Source: Lentisphaerota bacterium (lineage in GTDB: Bacteria; Verrucomicrobiota; Lentisphaeria; Oligosphaerales; Oligosphaeraceae). Taken from it: DNA of 6,655 bases. This document shows, in pieces, positions 1 through 5,734 of the stretch (position 1 is its first letter; each line of letters begins with the position of its first letter). The stretch lies in the NCBI GenBank assembly GCA_012800565.1, contig JAAZIZ010000378.1, positions 1 through 6,655 of the forward strand, given 5' to 3'. Below the pieces are notes generated by a model, which saw nothing but the letters and a program-made list of their open reading frames with translations, was not told where the DNA came from and ran no database searches. The translations under genes were made by a program, and so were the position numbers.

Positions 1-1
1 C

Positions 2-133
2 AACCCCAGTCCCAGTTTGCAGGTTCATTATTTCCTGCAACGCGATATTCTCGGGGATGATTCGCTGACTCCTGATATCATTGAGCCGTCCTATCCGGCG
101 GAGCTTTCCGCTTTGGTCTACAATAATCTCTAA
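2..133 (+). CDS. C-terminal end of an unidentified protein, cut by the window edge; 3' end lies in IS sequence
   Basis: Frame 2 is open from the left edge of the window and gives 43 residues ending at TAA 131-133. The visible part reads like real protein, with stretches such as LQVHYFLQRDILGDD and SLTPDIIEPSYPAEL. The TPDI segment followed by a proline-rich stretch is loosely reminiscent of the C-terminal region of S41 (C-terminal processing) peptidases, but this is too short to identify the family. The left inverted repeat of the insertion sequence begins at about 124-128, so the last two to four codons and the stop are supplied by the element. The protein is therefore either slightly truncated or extended by foreign residues compared with its ancestor. 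It lies upstream of, and on the same strand as, the histidine kinase. I am confident that it is coding and not confident of any function. Confidence 0.6.
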   Translation, partial: NPSPSLQVHYFLQRDILGDDSLTPDIIEPSYPAELSALVYNNL

Positions 134-158
134 TTCCCTATCCAATTTTCTAATTACA
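124..158 (+). repeat. Left terminal inverted repeat of the IS (IRL)
   Basis: This pairs with 2160-2194 read on the opposite strand. The outer 19 bases (TAATCTCTAATTCCCTATC) differ at one position and the inner CTAATTACA is identical; the other three mismatches fall in the 7-base middle. The heptamer TCTAATT occurs twice in it, at 129-135 and 149-155, exactly 20 bp apart, which is about two helical turns and fits two contacts on the same DNA face. The TAA at 131-133 stops the upstream reading frame. Confidence 0.85.
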
Positions 159-187
159 GCTTTTTTTGCTAAAAAGCCACTTTTTTT
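159..187 (+). terminator. Terminator-like hairpin with T run just inside IRL
   Basis: GCTTTTT (159-165) pairs perfectly with AAAAAGC (171-177) around a 5-base loop. After CAC comes a run of seven T (181-187). The layout resembles an intrinsic terminator for transcripts entering the element from the upstream gene. The stem is mostly A-U and the T run is offset by three bases, so termination would probably be partial. Confidence 0.4.
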
Positions 188-217
188 GAGAATTTGTCAG
201 TTTTTTCTGCTTGATGC

Positions 218-245
218 TTGACAAATCCTTTTTTTGACCTATATT
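218..245 (+). promoter_or_regulatory. Predicted sigma70-type promoter of the transposase
   Basis: A consensus -35 box TTGACA (218-223) is followed after 16 bp by TATATT (240-245), which matches TATAAT at five of six positions. Transcription would start near 252, inside the first arm of the palindrome at 244-275. An 8-bp inverted repeat, ATTTGTCA (192-199) with TGACAAAT (219-226), overlaps the -35 box and could be an operator or a chance pairing. Confidence 0.6.
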
Positions 246-275
246 GTAATTAGAAGATGTTTTTTCTAATTACAA
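244..275 (+). promoter_or_regulatory. 12-bp palindrome between promoter and transposase RBS (hairpin and/or transposase operator)
   Basis: TTGTAATTAGAA (244-255) is the exact reverse complement of TTCTAATTACAA (264-275), with an 8-base spacer GATGTTTT. The right arm ends in the first As of the AAAGGAGG ribosome binding site. An RNA that starts upstream of about 244 would contain both arms and could fold over the start of the binding site. An RNA made from the element's own promoter would lack most of the left arm. The 11-bp core of each arm is also found in the inner part of both terminal repeats, so the palindrome may equally be a transposase binding site. Both roles are inferred; the repeats themselves are seen directly. 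Confidence 0.6.
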
Positions 276-288
276 AGGAGGTGCACAG

Positions 289-1866
289 GTGTTCATCGGC
301 TATGATAAAAAAGGCGGCGCTCTTTACGCAAAGCTTCTTGAGGCCCACCGTGAGCGGGGCAAGCCGAAACAAAAACTGCTTTACGCGCTGGGGCGTGTTC
401 TGGACAAGGACAGGGGGATTTACAGGAATCTCGAGCGCGGGGTCTTCATGTATGATTTGTCGTCCAACACGTATGGGGCCGCGCCGGAGAACTATGTTCC
501 GTCGCCCATCCGCAGGGGGCGCGAGCAGCTTCTGCTTGATTTTGGCGACGCCTATTTTGTCAGCGAGTTTTTGCGCGCCGACGGACTCAGCCGCTGTGCC
601 GAGGCGATCAGATATGGCAATCCCGACACGCTGATGTCCATGATCAGCTACTATATGCTCAGCCCCCTGTCAAATTGCCATGCCGGAAGCTGGTGGGAGG
701 GAAGCTACGCGAGCATTCTGTATCCCAAGGCCAATTTGACCAGCCAGAGGATCAGCGATTTTCTGGCTGCCATAGGGTCTGAGGGCAACATGCGCCTGTT
801 TTTCGATGAATACTTTTCATATCTTGCCCCGCAGCTTGGCAAAGGCATGGGGAACATCCTCATAGACAGCACCGGCCTGCCGAACAGCGTGCATTTTCCG
901 CTGACGGCGGTCAGCAACCATAATGGGGAGACAAGCAACGAGGTCAGGCTCATCTATGTGACACACCAGGATACCGGGCTTCCCATCTATTTCAGGTATT
1001 GCCCAGGCAACGTGATAGATGTCAGCACGCTTGCAAGAACCATCGCCGAGCTTAAGGCATGCGGCGTGAACACAAAATTCTCAATTCTGGACGCCGGCTA
1101 CTATGATCATGAAAACGCCGCCATGCTCTACGAGAACGGCATATCGTTCATGCTCCGCCTCCGCAGCGGCCTGAAGCTTTGCAAGGGGCTTCTCGCGGAG
1201 CATCTGCCCACGCTTGAGTCCAAGGAGAACCTGGTGGCGTATAATGACAGGTATCTTTATGTCAAACGCGTCAAATGCGAGCTGGTTGAAACATATCCGG
1301 CATACGCCTATGTGTGCATGGACATCGAGAGAAAAAACGACGAGGCGAGGAAGTTGTTCCGGCGGGCCAGGAAGTGCGAAATGAAGACGGGCGAAGTCCA
1401 TGAGGCCATGGAGGCCCAGGGCACGTTCGTCATAGTGACATCAAGAAAAATGGCGAGGGAGAAGGTGCTCCCGCAATACTATCAACGACAGCAGATAGAG
1501 CAAATATTTGACATCGGCAAGAACCACGCCCGTTTTCTGCCGATAAATGTGCAGACTGAGGAGACTTTCAGAGGGCACCTTTTGCTGACATTCATAGCAG
1601 CCGTCGCAATGAAAAAAATTCAGACCAGGCTGTTGAGCACGGTGTACAACCCCATGTCGCTGTTCCTGTGTCTGCGCAATCAAAAATGCAAGGTGTATGA
1701 AAATCTGGTCGTCACACAGGAGCCTCAAAAAAAAGCGAACGACTGCTACAAGGCGTTTGCAATAAAATGCCCGACGACGCTGCCGAGAAAAAATGGCGGT
1801 GAGCCAGACGGGGCACACAGCGATTCCACGGCGCGGAGGCTTCCAATAGCCAAAAATAAAAAATGA
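289..1866 (+). CDS. IS4-superfamily (IS1634-like) DDE transposase
   Basis: The protein has 525 residues and catalyses cut-and-paste or related movement of the element by binding its terminal repeats. The RNase H-like catalytic core is visible: D193 in LIDSTG, D268 in ILDAGYYDHEN, and E404 in the C-terminal signature Y397-x2-R400-x3-E404-x6-K411, an exact YREK motif of the IS4 superfamily. The 135 residues between D268 and E404 match the beta-rich insertion domain of that group. Residues 1-160 would hold DNA-binding elements. About 25 residues after the CPTTLP segment (494-499) are polar and look unconserved. The GTG start is chosen because AAAGGAGG (274-281) lies seven bases upstream and no in-frame ATG gives an equally full protein. 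All key residues are present, so the enzyme is probably functional. The assignment to IS1634 rather than a sister family rests on general resemblance. Confidence 0.93.
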   Translation: MFIGYDKKGGALYAKLLEAHRERGKPKQKLLYALGRVLDKDRGIYRNLERGVFMYDLSSNTYGAAPENYVPSPIRRGREQLLLDFGDAYFVSEFLRADGLSRCAEAIRYGNPDTLMSMISYYMLSPLSNCHAGSWWEGSYASILYPKANLTSQRISDFLAAIGSEGNMRLFFDEYFSYLAPQLGKGMGNILIDSTGLPNSVHFPLTAVSNHNGETSNEVRLIYVTHQDTGLPIYFRYCPGNVIDVSTLARTIAELKACGVNTKFSILDAGYYDHENAAMLYENGISFMLRLRSGLKLCKGLLAEHLPTLESKENLVAYNDRYLYVKRVKCELVETYPAYAYVCMDIERKNDEARKLFRRARKCEMKTGEVHEAMEAQGTFVIVTSRKMAREKVLPQYYQRQQIEQIFDIGKNHARFLPINVQTEETFRGHLLLTFIAAVAMKKIQTRLLSTVYNPMSLFLCLRNQKCKVYENLVVTQEPQKKANDCYKAFAIKCPTTLPRKNGGEPDGAHSDSTARRLPIAKNKK

Positions 1867-1868
1867 GG

Positions 1869-1896
1869 GCGAGTGCTATTTTATTGGCTCGTTTTT
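1869..1896 (+). terminator. Possible weak terminator after the transposase gene
   Basis: CGAG (1870-1873) can pair with CTCG (1888-1891), extended by two wobble pairs, around a loop of about 12 bases. TTTTT follows at 1892-1896. The stem is short and the call is tentative. The downstream arm is also repeated in inverted orientation at 2021-2033. Confidence 0.25.
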
Positions 1897-2033
1897 ATTT
1901 GACACATCGTCATGTCAGCCGACACTCGTCCGTCAACTGAAAGTAAATGTATACCCATCTGAATGTAATGTCAAGTCAAAAACAAGTTTTTTTATTTTTT
2001 TTTATTCCCGTGAATTGACTAATAAAAACGAGC
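1887..2033. repeat. 13-bp perfect inverted repeat flanking a 147-bp T-rich segment
   Basis: GCTCGTTTTTATT (1887-1899) is the exact reverse complement of AATAAAAACGAGC (2021-2033). The pairing stops on both sides. No target duplication flanks the pair. It could be a long-range RNA stem, a small inserted segment in the IS tail, or two related terminator arms. Confidence 0.5.
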
Positions 2034-2159
2034 GTTTAATCGGCATCTCGTCACCATCAGAGTCTGCGGAAAAGCTGAACAGGCTGAGCGTTGGCAGTGA
2101 GGAAAAACCGCAAGGCGGCAAATGGAGCCCCCAGAAACGGAGGAAAAATGGAATAGCTG

Positions 2160-2194
2160 TGTAATTAGAAAAAGAGATAGGGAACTAGAGATTA
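2160..2194 (-). repeat. Right terminal inverted repeat of the IS (IRR)
   Basis: Reverse complement of 124-158 with four mismatches. It contains the inner word TGTAATTAGAA (2160-2170) and an outer degenerate heptamer AACTAGA (2183-2189), again 20 bp apart as in the left end. Sequence beyond 2194 no longer matches the left flank, so the element ends at about 2190-2194. Confidence 0.85.
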
Positions 2195-2319
2195 ATGAAT
2201 TGTGTACCGTAAGTTCAAGGTCGCCGGCAATTTGTCTGTGCATCACTCTGGATGTTCTGCCAGGAATCTTGTTTGGGTTGAAGATAAATTTCCCGTCCAA
2301 GAAGGTATAACTTACTACC
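2195..2319 (+). other. Non-coding leader between the IS and the histidine kinase gene
   Basis: These 125 bp should be original chromosomal sequence downstream of the insertion point. No near-consensus promoter is seen. A stop codon in the kinase frame at 2308-2310 limits how far upstream the kinase can begin. AAGAAGG at 2299-2305 may be its ribosome binding site, though the 14-base gap to the ATG is long. Whatever promoter drove the kinase before the insertion may lie here or may have been separated from it by the element. Confidence 0.5.
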
Positions 2320-4908
2320 ATGTTTATTTTGCTTGGATTATTTTCAGGTTTATTATTGGCGGTTTCGCTTTTTGCCCTGCTGTCCTGGCGCCGCAGCTGG
2401 CTGGCATTGCAGGTGATTCAGTCTGAGAATACAGTGCTGCGGGATTGCTTCGCTGCGCAGTCAGGTGTCGGCTTTATCGTCAATGCGGCAGACCTGCAGG
2501 TCCGCGCCGCTAGTGTGAGCGGAGCGGAGTTCCTGAATCGGTCGCCGGAATCCCTCCGGGGCCAGTATTTGCCAGGGTTGTTCCCGGCAGATTGTGCTAC
2601 TGAACTGATGACGCTGCTCCGCGCTGCAGCGAGGGGAGGTGCGGTGCAGCAAGCGATCATCAGCCACAACCTGCCGGATGACCGCTGCCAGCACTGGCAA
2701 TTTACGATTGGCAGCCTGGGAGAGAATGCGGGTGATAAGTTGTTGTACTTCCTGGGCACGGATGTCAGCACTCTGGTTGAGAGTGAACAGGAAATGCGGC
2801 AGTCCAGCCAGCTCTATCTGGACATCCTGGAAAATTTGCCCTGTGTGCTGTTCGTCAAGGATTATTTCTGCGAGAACCGCTATTTGCTGGTCTCACGTTT
2901 CTATCAGCAGCAATTGGGTCTGTCTCCGGACGATATGATCGGCAAGTGCGACAGCGATTTCTTCAGCCCGGAGTTGGCAGAAAAATATATCGCTGATGAC
3001 GCAACGGTGATGCAGTCCAATGAGCCTTTTGAAGTGGTTGAGAAATTCCCGACTGCTAATTCCGGCACTCGGGCCTACCATACCCTCAAGGTCCGCCTGC
3101 CGCGTGAGAATGGCGATCTGCTGCTCGGAGTAGGTCAGGATGTCACTGACCTGATGCAGAAGAATGACTCGGTTCAGCGGGCAAATAAAGTCTTGCATGG
3201 TTATATCAAGCAGCAGCAGGTGATTACTTCCTGTCTGGCCTACCTGATGGTCGATGACGACGATGATACCTCAATCCAGAAAGTATTGCGCTCATTCTGC
3301 GAGCACCTGCAGGCCAGCCGCTGCTTGATTATGATCTGTGACCAGAACACCGATGAGATGCTGCTGGCCTACGAGCATTGCAACAATGACCAGCCTCTGA
3401 ATCTGAGTGACCTGGAGACGAAGAAAATACCCTACGACACAGACTGGTTCAAGCAATTGTGCGACCGGAAAACCCTCTGTTATGACAGCGAATCCTCCAA
3501 CAACAACTTACAGCCGGCGGAACTGGCAATGCTGAATTGGGGCCAGGGTCTGCGAATCAAGTCAATGTATGCGGCCGGCATTTTCTTCTCTGGCAGACTC
3601 TGGGGGGGAATGGTGGTCACTTATGAGGAAAATAATTATATTTTGAGCGTGCAGGACCGCAAGCTCCTGCAGGCGGCCGTGCATATCATGGAGATTATCC
3701 TGCAGCGTAAACGCAATCACCTGCGCTTGGAACAGGCATTGCTTGATGCCCAGAATGCCAACGAGGCGAAGAGCTCTTTCCTGGCTACCATAAGCCACGA
3801 AATCAGAACGCCGCTGAATTCGATCATCGGCTTCAGTGAACTGCTTCAGCACGGCGAGTTATCGAAAGAGGAGTATCATGAGTGCATTTCCAGCATCAAT
3901 GTAGCCGGTAATGCGCTGCTGGGACTGATCAATGATATCCTGGACCTCTCTAAAATTGAAGCCGATCAGATGGTCATTGTGCCGCAATTGACCGATGTGT
4001 TGGAGCTGGTGGCGGAGCTCCGGTCAGTATTCCGCCAGTCAGTGCGCAGCAAAGGCTTGTATCTGGAGATCGAATGCTGCGAGGACCTGCCGTTGTTGGA
4101 GCTGGATAACTTGCGGCTGCGGCAAATCCTCTTCAATCTTATTGGCAATGCCATCAAATTCACCGAATATGGCGGGGTCAGGATTGCAATATCTTTCCAA
4201 AGGACCGGAGATAATGTAGGGCAGTTATCGATCAGTGTCACAGATACCGGCCTCGGTATTGAGCCTGAGGCGCAGGAGAAGATATTTGCGCCTTTTGTGC
4301 AGCAGGATGCAGTTCGTGACAGCCGGGTTTTCAAGGGCACTGGCCTGGGGCTGGCTATTTCCCGCCGGTTGGCAGACCGCATGCACGGCCAATTAACTGT
4401 ACAGAGCACACCGGGGCAGGGCTCGACTTTCACTTTGATTCTCCAGGAGGTGCTGATCTCGGATCAGGCGCGGGACAGCAATGTCGTGAAGGAAGATACT
4501 GACAGCAACGTTTTTCCCATCAAGGCGCTGCTGGTCGATGATGTGGCGATGAACTTGAAAGTTCTGACGGCAATGCTGAAGAAGTTTTCTGTGTCGGCGA
4601 TCACGGCTGAGTCTGGTGCAGAGGCTCTGGAGAAACTCGAACGGGAAACTCCGGCAGTGGTCTTTACCGATATTTGGATGCCGGGCATGAGCGGCTGTGA
4701 ATTGCTGAGTCAGATCAAAGCGCGTCCTGATTGGCGGGAGGTGAAAGTGGTGGCAGTGACTGCGGATACCAATGTTTATGACAATCCGGAGATGAGCGAT
4801 TTCGATGCTTTCCTGCTTAAACCGGTGACATCGGATAAAATTCATACCATTCTGAAGCAGCTGGTGCCGGCCGAAACTGTTTCATCTGGCGTTGAACAAA
4901 AGGTATAG
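2320..4908 (+). CDS. Membrane-anchored hybrid sensor histidine kinase (TM-PAS-PAS-GAF-HisKA-HATPase-REC)
   Basis: The 862-residue protein autophosphorylates on histidine and passes phosphate to its own receiver. One N-terminal membrane helix (about 2-22) followed by RR anchors it with no sizeable extracytoplasmic domain, so the signal is probably cytosolic. Two PAS-like domains (about 44-150 and 165-278) and a GAF-like domain (about 300-460) precede a coiled-coil linker. The HisKA domain holds phospho-acceptor H493 in SHEIRTPLN. The ATPase domain has N610 (N box), D642 in VTDTGLGI, and GTGLGL at 673-678. The C-terminal receiver has acidic D740/D741, phospho-acceptor D784 in FTDIWMP, T814 and K834, so both halves look competent. 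There is no HPt or DNA-binding output, so a separate HPt protein and regulator are expected elsewhere. The ATG is the first in-frame start after the stop at 2308-2310 and retains the membrane helix. Ligand and pathway are unknown. Confidence 0.93.
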   Translation: MFILLGLFSGLLLAVSLFALLSWRRSWLALQVIQSENTVLRDCFAAQSGVGFIVNAADLQVRAASVSGAEFLNRSPESLRGQYLPGLFPADCATELMTLLRAAARGGAVQQAIISHNLPDDRCQHWQFTIGSLGENAGDKLLYFLGTDVSTLVESEQEMRQSSQLYLDILENLPCVLFVKDYFCENRYLLVSRFYQQQLGLSPDDMIGKCDSDFFSPELAEKYIADDATVMQSNEPFEVVEKFPTANSGTRAYHTLKVRLPRENGDLLLGVGQDVTDLMQKNDSVQRANKVLHGYIKQQQVITSCLAYLMVDDDDDTSIQKVLRSFCEHLQASRCLIMICDQNTDEMLLAYEHCNNDQPLNLSDLETKKIPYDTDWFKQLCDRKTLCYDSESSNNNLQPAELAMLNWGQGLRIKSMYAAGIFFSGRLWGGMVVTYEENNYILSVQDRKLLQAAVHIMEIILQRKRNHLRLEQALLDAQNANEAKSSFLATISHEIRTPLNSIIGFSELLQHGELSKEEYHECISSINVAGNALLGLINDILDLSKIEADQMVIVPQLTDVLELVAELRSVFRQSVRSKGLYLEIECCEDLPLLELDNLRLRQILFNLIGNAIKFTEYGGVRIAISFQRTGDNVGQLSISVTDTGLGIEPEAQEKIFAPFVQQDAVRDSRVFKGTGLGLAISRRLADRMHGQLTVQSTPGQGSTFTLILQEVLISDQARDSNVVKEDTDSNVFPIKALLVDDVAMNLKVLTAMLKKFSVSAITAESGAEALEKLERETPAVVFTDIWMPGMSGCELLSQIKARPDWREVKVVAVTADTNVYDNPEMSDFDAFLLKPVTSDKIHTILKQLVPAETVSSGVEQKV

Positions 4909-4930
4909 GATTGATTACGCTGAGAATTAC

Positions 4931-4936
4931 AAGGAG
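4931..4936 (+). promoter_or_regulatory. Ribosome binding site that fixes the SDR start
   Basis: AAGGAG lies nine bases upstream of the ATG at 4946, at good spacing. It supports starting the dehydrogenase here rather than 18 codons earlier within the end of the kinase gene. Confidence 0.7.
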
Positions 4937-4945
4937 AGAACTGAG

Positions 4946-5716
4946 ATGCAGAAAGTTCTGGATAGTTTTTCGCTGTCAGGTAAAACCGCGCTGCTGACCG
5001 GCGGTGCCGGCTTGTACGGACGACAGATGACCGCAGCTCTGGCTGAGGCCGGCGCAAACACCTTTATCGCTTCCCGGAATCTGGAGAATCTGCAGGCTGT
5101 AGCCAGTGAGTATGGCGCGACTGCGCTGGAACTGGACCTGGAGAGCGAAGCACAGATCGAGCGGGTGGTGCAGGAGGTGATCTCCCGTACCGGGCGCCTG
5201 GATATCCTGATCAACAACGCGGTTACCCGCTGTGCTACTGCAGCTTGGGACCAGCCCATGGAAATATTCGACCGCAGCCTGCGTATCAATGCCTCGGCCC
5301 TATTCGCGTTGACCCGCTTCGCTGCCGAGCAAATGAAAAAACAACACTCCGGTTCAATCATCAATATCGGCTCATATATGGGGCTGCTGGGGCCTAATCC
5401 CGTCAATTACCGCGGCACGGATATGAAAACCGCCTCGCCGATTTATTTTTATGAGAAAGGCGGGATGGCCAATTTTACCCGCTGGGCTGCCAGTGAACTG
5501 GGGCCTTGGCAGATCCGGGTGAATTGCATCCATCCGGGTGGGTTCTTCAACCGGCAGCCGGAGGCCTTTGTCCAGAATTATTGTGCCAATACGATGCTGG
5601 GGCGCATGGCCAATGATACCGATCTGAAAGGGATTGTGGTTTTTCTGGCCTCGGATGCCTCCGCTTATCTGACCGGCTGCAATATCCCGGTCGATGGCGG
5701 CTACAGCGCAAAATAA
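4946..5716 (+). CDS. Short-chain dehydrogenase/reductase (SDR), sugar/polyol oxidoreductase type
   Basis: This is a 256-residue cytosolic NAD(P)-dependent oxidoreductase of usual SDR length. Cofactor-binding TGGAGLYG (18-25) has the glycine spacing TGGxGxxG. R44 after the second strand hints at NADPH, and D64 fits the adenine contact. The NNA motif is at 90-92. The catalytic set is N115, S143, Y167 and K171, with YFYEKGG in the YxxxK position, followed by IRVNCIHPG (190-198) and the C-terminal LTG..IPVDGG. S143 and Y167 are 24 residues apart against about 13 in most classical SDRs, so an insert of roughly 11 residues borders the active site. The ATG at 4946 is preferred over an upstream ATG at 4892, which overlaps the kinase gene, because AAGGAG (4931-4936) lies nine bases before it and the protein then starts at the usual SDR position. 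It lies 37 bp after the kinase and is probably cotranscribed. The substrate is not known. Confidence 0.93.
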   Translation: MQKVLDSFSLSGKTALLTGGAGLYGRQMTAALAEAGANTFIASRNLENLQAVASEYGATALELDLESEAQIERVVQEVISRTGRLDILINNAVTRCATAAWDQPMEIFDRSLRINASALFALTRFAAEQMKKQHSGSIINIGSYMGLLGPNPVNYRGTDMKTASPIYFYEKGGMANFTRWAASELGPWQIRVNCIHPGGFFNRQPEAFVQNYCANTMLGRMANDTDLKGIVVFLASDASAYLTGCNIPVDGGYSAK

Positions 5717-5734
5717 GCCTAAGTTATGGCTTTT
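5715..5734. terminator. Possible compact bidirectional terminator between convergent genes
   Basis: AAGCC (5715-5719) pairs with GGCTT (5728-5732) around an 8-base loop. TTTT follows on the plus strand (5731-5734), and TTATTTT follows on the minus strand. The hairpin overlaps both stop codons, which are only 7 bp apart. The stem is short, so this is a tentative call supported mainly by its position. Confidence 0.4.

Larger units (their letters stand above)
1867..2159. other. Right arm of the IS, about 290 bp with no convincing gene
   Basis: This stretch lies between the transposase stop and IRR. It contains T-rich tracts (seven T at 1987-1993 and nine T at 1995-2003) and a 13-bp perfect inverted repeat (1887-1899 with 2021-2033). 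A plus-strand frame stays open from 1850 to a stop at 2162-2164 but has no ATG start or ribosome binding site. From about 2030 onward the base composition and implied peptide look more coding-like than the T-rich part before it, so this may be a remnant of an older reading frame. No RNA gene or motif is recognised. Confidence 0.5.
124..2194 (+). mobile_element. Complete insertion sequence, IS4 superfamily, IS1634-like
   Basis: An inverted repeat pair (124-158 and 2160-2194, 31 of 35 positions matching) encloses one full-length transposase gene on the plus strand. The element is about 2,071 bp, a little longer than most IS1634-family members as I recall them. The left arm (about 165 bp) contains a hairpin with a T run, a promoter and a palindrome before the transposase. 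The right arm (about 330 bp including the repeat) has T-rich tracts and no convincing gene. No clean target duplication is visible: with ends at 128 and 2190 the flanks would be AATAAT and ATTAAT, five of six matching. Exact ends are uncertain by about 4 bp because the repeat starts with TAAT. An intact reading frame, catalytic residues and both ends suggest it may still be active. Confidence 0.88.

Noticed and set aside
257..634. Plus-strand open frame of 125 codons overlapping the transposase start
   Set aside because: Its ATG lies in the loop of the palindrome, and it runs out of frame inside the transposase, which has the catalytic motifs and a good ribosome binding site.
2015..2041. Possible outward promoter TTGACT with TTTAAT in the right arm
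   Set aside because: The spacing is only about 14 bp, too short for a convincing sigma70 promoter.
2108..2118. Small GC hairpin CCGC-AAG-GCGG in the right arm
   Set aside because: Only four base pairs with no T run or repeat context; easily expected by chance.
2019..2321. Minus-strand 100-codon frame across IRR
   Set aside because: It spans the IS/chromosome junction, so it cannot be an old gene of either part, and it shows no motif.
2122..2426. Small plus-strand open frames between the IS and the kinase (2122-2310 and 2202-2426)
   Set aside because: The first crosses the IS boundary, the second overlaps the kinase start out of frame, and neither has a ribosome binding site or recognisable protein.
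3966..4845. Long minus-strand open frames within the kinase gene
   Set aside because: They are shadows of the strongly conserved kinase and receiver coding sequence.
4892..4945. Upstream ATG that would extend the dehydrogenase by 18 residues
   Set aside because: It overlaps the end of the kinase gene and gives a tail unlike SDR N-termini, while the ATG at 4946 has a well-placed AAGGAG.
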